A stretch of 41,270 nt of DNA from Planctomycetota bacterium (GTDB lineage: Bacteria; Planctomycetota; B15-G4), in assembly GCA_029259725.1 (NCBI GenBank), contig JAJDER010000172.1, forward strand, positions 1-41,270, in the 5' to 3' direction. Under the pieces are notes generated by a model. That model was not told where the DNA came from. It searched no databases and saw only the letters and a program-made list of their open reading frames with translations. Positions 36,409 to 41,270 of this stretch are shown here, one piece after another. Numbering within the stretch: the first letter of the stretch is position 1; each line of letters opens with the position of its first letter. The translations under genes and the position numbers were made by a program.

Positions 36409-38265
36409 ATGGCAGCCGTCGAGTTCAAGCTCCCGGACATCGGTGAGGGTGTCGCCGAGGGTGAGATCACCAGCTGGAAGGTGAACCCCGGGGACGAGGT
36501 GGTCGAGGACCAGATCATGGTCGAGGTCATGACCGACAAGGCCACGGTCGAGATCGGTTCGCCGGTCACCGGCAAGATCGTCGAACTGCTGGCCGACGAG
36601 GGCGAGGTCGTGCCGGTCGGAAACGTGATCGTGGTGCTCGAGGATTCCGAGGGTGCCGGGGGCGCGACCGCCGCGCCGGCCGCCGCCGCCTCGGCTCCGG
36701 CGGCCGCCGTGGCCGTGCCTGCTGCGAGTGCCGCTGGAGACGCCGCTGCCAACGCCGCTGCCAACGCCGCCGCCAACGCCGCCGCCAACGGCGGTGCCAA
36801 CGGCGGTGGCAACGCGGCCGGCGACACCGGTTCCGGCCTCGAGGAGGTCGACTTCGCCCTGCCGGACATCGGCGAGGGCGTGGCCGAGGGCGAGGTCACG
36901 AAGTGGCTCGTGAGCGAGGGCGAGGAGGTCGTCGAAGATCAACCCATGCTCGAGGTCATGACCGACAAGGCCACCGTCGAGATCGGCTCGCCGGTCAACG
37001 GCCAGGTCCTGCGCCTGCTCAAGGCCGAGGGCGAGACCGTGCCCGTGGGGGACATCCTGCTCGTGCTGGGCGCGCGGGACGGTGCGCCGAAGATCGGCGG
37101 ACACGGCGCGGCCGCCTCGGCGCCGAGGGCCGCAGCCGAGGTGCCGACCGCGGCGGCCGTACCGGTGCCGGCCAGCACCGTGGCGAGTGTCACGGCCACC
37201 GGGGCGGCACCGGCCGCCGCGACCCTGGTCCTGGCGGACACCGGCCTGCCGGCTCGCGGTGACGGTTCGCGTCGCGTGCGGGCGGCGCCGGCCGTGCGTC
37301 GCCTGGCGCGCGAGCTGGGTGTCGACATCGGGACTCTGAACGGAACCGGCCGCAACGGCCGGGTGCGCATGGACGACGTGCGCAACGCGGGCCACGTGGC
37401 GCCCGCCGCCGCTGCTCCCGCCGCACCGGCTGCATCCGCACCCGCCGTCTCGGCCCGGGCCCCCGCGGCGCCCGCCGCTCCGGCGCAGACGCGCGCACCG
37501 GGGGCGGCCACGACGTCGGCGCCGATCGCGGTGTCGGGTGCGCCCAGGCCCCACGATCTGCCCGGCGATCGGCGCGAGCCCCTGCGCGGCCTGCGTCGCC
37601 GCATCGCCACGCAGATGCGCACGGCCAAGCACACCGCGGCCCACTTCACCTACGTGGAGGAGATCGACGTCACCGAGCTGGTCGCCCTGCGCACACGGGC
37701 CAAGACCCGGGCGTCCGCCAAGGGCGTCAAGCTGACCTACATGCCCTTCCTGATGAAGGCCATGGTCACGGGGCTGCGCGAGTTCCCGCTGCTCAACGCC
37801 TCCCTCGACGAGGAGACGCAGGAGGTCGTGCACCACGCCCAGATCAACCTCGGTGTCGCGGTGGACACGCCGGCCGGGCTGATCGTGCCGGTGGTCAAGG
37901 ACGTGCCGGCCAAGTCGATCTACGCACTCTCGACCGAGCTGGCCGAGATGGCCGGGCGCGCGCGCGAGGGCAAGACGGCGCCGACGGACCTCGGTGGCGG
38001 CACCTTCACGATCACCAACGCCGGCAGCATCGGCGGCTACTTCGCCACGCCGGTCATCAACGTGCCCGAAGTGGCCATCCTGGGCGTGCACAAGATCCAG
38101 AAGCGCCCGTGGGTCGTGAACGACGAGATCGTGATCCGCGACATCATGCTGTTGTCGCTCAGCCTCGATCACCGCGTGGTCGACGGTGCGGTGGGCGCGT
38201 ACTTCATGAACCGCGTGAAGGAGCTGCTCGAGGATCCGGCGCTGCTCATGGTCGAGGGGGTCTAG
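36409..38265 (+). CDS. pdhC: 2-oxoacid dehydrogenase E2 (dihydrolipoyl acyltransferase), two lipoyl domains
   Basis: A 618-residue E2 core subunit. Two lipoyl domains (1-80 and 146-222) each carry MTDKATVEI with the lipoylated Lys (Lys44, Lys187). An Ala/Asn-rich linker (110-140) with N-A-A-A repeats joins them. The peripheral-subunit-binding domain (about 290-326) has RAAPAVRRLARELGVD and GTGRNGRV. Another Ala/Pro linker leads to the acyltransferase domain (about 390-618) ending LSLDHRVVDGA (catalytic His about 588). ATG 36409 gives the normal start immediately before the first lipoyl domain. A GTG at 36253 overlapping the E1beta stop would add a 52-residue repeat-encoded leader. Confidence 0.94.
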   Translation: MAAVEFKLPDIGEGVAEGEITSWKVNPGDEVVEDQIMVEVMTDKATVEIGSPVTGKIVELLADEGEVVPVGNVIVVLEDSEGAGGATAAPAAAASAPAAAVAVPAASAAGDAAANAAANAAANAAANGGANGGGNAAGDTGSGLEEVDFALPDIGEGVAEGEVTKWLVSEGEEVVEDQPMLEVMTDKATVEIGSPVNGQVLRLLKAEGETVPVGDILLVLGARDGAPKIGGHGAAASAPRAAAEVPTAAAVPVPASTVASVTATGAAPAAATLVLADTGLPARGDGSRRVRAAPAVRRLARELGVDIGTLNGTGRNGRVRMDDVRNAGHVAPAAAAPAAPAASAPAVSARAPAAPAAPAQTRAPGAATTSAPIAVSGAPRPHDLPGDRREPLRGLRRRIATQMRTAKHTAAHFTYVEEIDVTELVALRTRAKTRASAKGVKLTYMPFLMKAMVTGLREFPLLNASLDEETQEVVHHAQINLGVAVDTPAGLIVPVVKDVPAKSIYALSTELAEMAGRAREGKTAPTDLGGGTFTITNAGSIGGYFATPVINVPEVAILGVHKIQKRPWVVNDEIVIRDIMLLSLSLDHRVVDGAVGAYFMNRVKELLEDPALLMVEGV

Positions 38266-38268
38266 CGC

Positions 38269-39372
38269 GTGGTCGACGTGCTCCAGATCCTCTCGCCCGC
38301 CGGCGAGGTCGAAGCGAACGAGCTGCCCGAGGGCCTCGGCGACGAGCTGCTGGTCAAGCTGTACCGGCAGATGGTCACCGTGCGCACGATCGACACGCGC
38401 ATGCTCAACCTGCAGCGCCAGGGTCGCATCGGCTTCTACGGCACCTGCAAGGGCCAGGAGGCGGCGACGGTCGGCAGTGGCGCGGCGGTCGAGATGCGCG
38501 ACTGGGTCTTCCCGGCGCTGCGCGAGGGCGGTGTGCTGCTGCTGCGCGGGTACTCCCTCGAGCAGTACATGGGCCATCTGGTCGGCTGCTCGCTGGACCC
38601 GGCGCACGGTCGCCAGATGCCGTGTCACTTCGGCTCGGGCGAACACAACTTCCTGACGCTCAGCTCGGTGATCGGCACGCAGATCCTGCACGCCATGGGC
38701 GCGGCGTGGGCGGCCAAGATCAAGGGCGACGACACCGTCACCCTCGGCTACATGGGCGACGGCGCCACGAGCAGCACCGACTTCCACGCCGCGCTGACCA
38801 TCGGCGCCGTGCACAAGGTGCCCTGCGTGTTCTTCTGCCAGAACAACCAGTGGGCCATCTCGGTGCCCTTCAGCAAGCAGACCGCGTCGGACGGGATCGC
38901 GGTCAAGGCCTCGGCCTACGGCATGCCGGGCATCGCCGTGGACGGCAACGACGTGCTGGCGGTCTACAAGGCCACGCGCGAGGCCGTGGAGCGCGCGCGC
39001 CGCGGCGAGGGACCGACGCTGATCGAGGCGATCACGTATCGCATCGAGGGGCACAGCAGCAGCGATGACGCCACCCGCTACCGCGACAGCGCGGAGGTGG
39101 AATCCTGGAAGCAGCGGGACCCGATCGAGCGCTACCGGGCCTATCTCAAGCGGCGCGGACTCATCGGCGACGAGGTCGACGGGGAGATCCACAGCTCGGT
39201 CAAGCAGCGGGTCGACGCGGCGATCAAGGCCGCCGAGGCCGCGCCGCCGCCCGCGCTCGAGACGCTCTTCACCGATGTGTACGCCGTGACCACCGAGTCC
39301 CTGAAGGCCCAGTACCGCGATGTCGCCACCGAGGACGGTGGCGGGACCAACGAGGGCGCCTTCCCGCTCTAG
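38269..39372 (+). CDS. 2-oxoacid dehydrogenase E1 alpha subunit, copy 2
   Basis: A 367-residue paralogue of the subunit at 34031-35143. It keeps LQRQGRIGFY, the ThDP motif GDGATSSTDFHAAL...NNQWAIS, and GHSSSDDATRYR, and has the same AFPL ending. It differs around the active-site entrance: GTCKGQEAA and FPALREGGVLLL in place of VPSTGEEAA and FPSYRMPGTLLM. These differences might alter substrate preference. It starts with GTG 3 bp after the E2 stop, with GAGGGGG upstream. It must share the single E1beta, since no second beta gene is seen. It could also be the main subunit, with copy 1 the variant. Confidence 0.88.
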   Translation: MVDVLQILSPAGEVEANELPEGLGDELLVKLYRQMVTVRTIDTRMLNLQRQGRIGFYGTCKGQEAATVGSGAAVEMRDWVFPALREGGVLLLRGYSLEQYMGHLVGCSLDPAHGRQMPCHFGSGEHNFLTLSSVIGTQILHAMGAAWAAKIKGDDTVTLGYMGDGATSSTDFHAALTIGAVHKVPCVFFCQNNQWAISVPFSKQTASDGIAVKASAYGMPGIAVDGNDVLAVYKATREAVERARRGEGPTLIEAITYRIEGHSSSDDATRYRDSAEVESWKQRDPIERYRAYLKRRGLIGDEVDGEIHSSVKQRVDAAIKAAEAAPPPALETLFTDVYAVTTESLKAQYRDVATEDGGGTNEGAFPL

Positions 39373-39468
39373 GCAGCACCCCACGCGGGAGCGCGAGGCT
39401 CCCCGCACGCACGCACCGGCCGCCACGACGCGGCCGCCCCGCACGCGGGGCACGAGGACACCGAACCG

Positions 39469-40902
39469 ATGAGCGAGACCAAGACCGCGGACCTGGTGGT
39501 GATCGGCGCGGGCCCGGGCGGCTATGTGGCCGCCATCCGCGCGGCCCAGTCCGGCCTGAAGGTGATCTGCATCGACGCCGAGTTCCTCGGTGGCGTGTGC
39601 CTCAACTGGGGCTGCATCCCGTCGAAGGCGATGATCCACGCCAGCTCCACGGTCGAGAACCTCAAGAGCGCGGCGATCATGGGCATCCAGGTCGAGGGCG
39701 TGACCGTGGACATGGCCAAGATGAAGGCCTGGAAGGACACCGTCGTGAAGCGCCTCACCGGCGGCATCGGCGAGCTGTTCAAGCTCAACGGTGTCGAGGC
39801 GGTCTACGGCTACGCGAGCTTCGTGGACGGCAACACGCTCAAGGTCGAGGGCTCGGTGCATCCCGACTCGCCCAAGCAGGGCGCGATCACGATCCGGACC
39901 ACGCAGACCATCATCGCCACCGGCGCGCGCGTCGTGCAGCTGCCGGGCATGGAGATCGACGGCGAGCGCTTCCTGTCCGCGCGCGAGGCGCTCGATCTGA
40001 CCGAGACGCCCAAGCGCCTGCTGGTCATCGGCGGTGGCATCGTCGGCGCGGAGATCGGCACCTACATGGCCAAGCTCGGCAGCAAGGTGACCCTCGTCGA
40101 ACTGGCCGGGCAGTTGCTGTCGGGCACCGACCCCGAACTGGTCAAGGTGGTCGCGCGCGGCATGAAGAAGCGCAAGATCGCGGTGCACCTCAACTCCAAG
40201 GTGTCCGGCATCGAGCACAAGGGTGACGGCATGGAGGCCGTGGTGGCCACGCCCAAGGGCGACGTGACCGTGGCTTGCGACAAGGTGCTGGTGGCGGTTG
40301 GCTTCCGACCCAACACCGAGAAGCTGAACCTCGCGGCGGCCGGTGTCGAGACCGACAAGCGCGGGCACGTCGTGGTCGACCGGCAGCTGCGCTCCAGCAA
40401 CCCGGCCGTGCTCGCCATCGGCGACGTGATCGGCCCGCCGTACCTCGCGCACAAGGCGTCCAAGGAAGGCCTCATCGCGGCCGAGGTCGTCTCGGGCATC
40501 GACTCGGTGCTGGACGTCAAGGCCATGCCCGCGGCGATCTTCACCGACCCCGAGGTGGCCACGGTGGGGCTCGACGAGGAAGCCGCCAAGGCCGCCGGCT
40601 ACACCGTCAAGACGGGCCAGTTCCCCTTCGCCGCCAACGGCAAGTCGCTCGCGAGCAACCACAGCGAGGGCTTCGTGAAGTTCGTGGCCGACGCGAAGGA
40701 CGACACGCTGCTCGGCGTCCACATCGTCGGGCACGAGGCGAGCAACATCATCACCGAGGCTGCGCTCGCCATCGAGATGGGCGCGACCGTCGCCGACATC
40801 GGTCTCACCGTGCACCCGCACCCGACCCTGAGCGAGACGCTCATGGAGGCCGCCCACGTGGTCGAAGGCCATGCCATCCACATCTTCGTCCCCAAGGGCT
40901 GA
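39469..40902 (+). CDS. lpd: Dihydrolipoyl dehydrogenase (E3)
   Basis: A 477-residue flavoprotein that reoxidises the dihydrolipoyl groups of E2 with NAD. The FAD motif is VVIGAGPGGYVAA. The redox disulfide is in GGVCLNWGCIPSKA (Cys44, Cys49). The NAD motif is LLVIGGGIVGAEIG, followed by AIGDVIGPPYLAHKAS. The C-terminal interface motif HPHPTLSE supplies the His-Glu pair. Length is typical. It is separated from copy 2 of E1alpha by 96 bp without a gene. Its 3' end overlaps the likely lipB start. Confidence 0.96.
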   Translation: MSETKTADLVVIGAGPGGYVAAIRAAQSGLKVICIDAEFLGGVCLNWGCIPSKAMIHASSTVENLKSAAIMGIQVEGVTVDMAKMKAWKDTVVKRLTGGIGELFKLNGVEAVYGYASFVDGNTLKVEGSVHPDSPKQGAITIRTTQTIIATGARVVQLPGMEIDGERFLSAREALDLTETPKRLLVIGGGIVGAEIGTYMAKLGSKVTLVELAGQLLSGTDPELVKVVARGMKKRKIAVHLNSKVSGIEHKGDGMEAVVATPKGDVTVACDKVLVAVGFRPNTEKLNLAAAGVETDKRGHVVVDRQLRSSNPAVLAIGDVIGPPYLAHKASKEGLIAAEVVSGIDSVLDVKAMPAAIFTDPEVATVGLDEEAAKAAGYTVKTGQFPFAANGKSLASNHSEGFVKFVADAKDDTLLGVHIVGHEASNIITEAALAIEMGATVADIGLTVHPHPTLSETLMEAAHVVEGHAIHIFVPKG

Positions 40903-41270
40903 TCGCATCGGCGGCGGGCACCGAGCCGACGGCGGTCCGCAAGCGCGCCGACTGGGACGGCTGCCGTACCGCGAGGCCTGGGCACTGCAGAAGGACCTGG
41001 TCGAGCAGCGCCTCCGGGGCGAGATCGGCGACGTGCTCCTGATCGTGGAGCACGAGCAGGTCATCACCACCGGGCGCGCCACGTCGGGTCGCTTCCTGAC
41101 CGGCGGCGGCGACGGCGTCGACGTGGTCGAGGTCGAGCGCGGGGGGCAGGCCACCTGGCACGGCCCCGGCCAGATCGTCGCGTACCCCATCGTGGCGATG
41201 GCCGAGGGTCACCGGGACCTGCACGCCTGGCTGCGTGCGCTGGAGCAGGCCGGCATCGAGACGGCCGCGG
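40871..41270 (+). CDS. lipB: Octanoyltransferase, 3' end outside window
   Basis: At least 133 residues, open at the window end. It transfers octanoyl from ACP to the lipoyl-domain lysine, the step before LipA. Recognisable parts are LPYREAWALQKDLVEQR, VLLIVEHEQVITTGRA (the H-x-x-V-x-T-x-G-R of LipB) and RGGQATWHGPGQIVAYPI (the R-G-G-x-x-T-x-H-G-P-G-Q substrate motif). The only in-frame ATG upstream is at 40871, inside the last 32 nt of lpd. The first 30 residues after it are non-conserved, so the true start may be a rarer codon nearer 40952. The catalytic Cys lies beyond the window. Confidence 0.88.
   Translation, partial: MPSTSSSPRADRIGGGHRADGGPQARRLGRLPYREAWALQKDLVEQRLRGEIGDVLLIVEHEQVITTGRATSGRFLTGGGDGVDVVEVERGGQATWHGPGQIVAYPIVAMAEGHRDLHAWLRALEQAGIETAA

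Noticed and set aside
36247..41190. A 1647-codon minus-strand open frame under the dehydrogenase operon
   Set aside because: The same GC-driven shadow effect; the plus strand carries E1beta, E2, E1alpha and E3 with intact catalytic motifs.
1..41270. tRNA, rRNA, insertion sequence, integrase or replication origin
   Set aside because: No cloverleaf-like sequence, conserved rRNA stretch, transposase or integrase motif, or DnaA-box cluster was found by reading.

Overview
This is a GC-rich (roughly 70%) bacterial chromosome segment with dense, mostly operonic genes and no RNA genes, insertion sequences or CRISPR. Several proteins point to Planctomycetota or a close relative, probably an environmental lineage. 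These are a Tat-exported DUF1501-like protein next to a DUF1549-like protein, exported beta-propeller and FG-GAP proteins, and a C-terminal module opening with YGTGTPGSGG, a type I associate with marine planctomycete genomes. The assignment is inference from gene content, not from a marker gene.

Layout. (1) 1-614: non-coding, with a 122-bp perfect direct repeat and shorter diverged and inverted copies of a second motif. (2) 615-9448, minus strand: an eight-gene run reading small ribbon-helix-helix-like protein, ATP sulfurylase, cytoplasmic AlkP-fold enzyme, APS kinase, membrane-anchored AlkP enzyme, exported AlkP enzyme, second small protein, membrane protein. It makes PAPS but has no reductase, so it looks like a sulfation or surface-modification system rather than cysteine synthesis. 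Four proteins here and next door end in a similar K-L-x-x-L-G/N-Y/F-aliphatic tail. (3) 9821-15948: a lipoprotein, ThiO-like oxidase, unknown lipoprotein, GNAT acetyltransferase, then FabI, SfsA and YgfZ on the minus strand. (4) 16005-18252: a frameshifted methyltransferase and MutY. (5) 18409-22462: NHL propeller protein, membrane rhodanese, DeoC, and a REC/HD-GYP regulator behind a structured intergenic region. (6) 22518-26590: FG-GAP protein, alpha/beta hydrolase, an unknown gene and a hotdog thioesterase. (7) 26614-32813: an exported redox module of DUF1549-like protein, DUF1501-like protein and a ten-haem cytochrome carrying a beta-propeller and EF-hands. (8) 32992-41270: a complete 2-oxoacid dehydrogenase operon, lipA, E1alpha, E1beta, E2, a second E1alpha, E3 and lipB (cut by the window end), which encodes the complex together with the enzymes that make and attach its lipoyl cofactor.

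How they work together. Region 2 couples sulfate activation to three AlkP-superfamily enzymes predicted on different sides of the membrane. Region 7 couples an extracytoplasmic multihaem electron carrier to two planctomycete-type exported proteins of unknown role. Region 8 is self-contained central metabolism. Several genes (10666, 25577, 26614 and the divergent 26590) have a -10-like hexamer only 6-7 nt before the start codon, suggesting leaderless transcripts.
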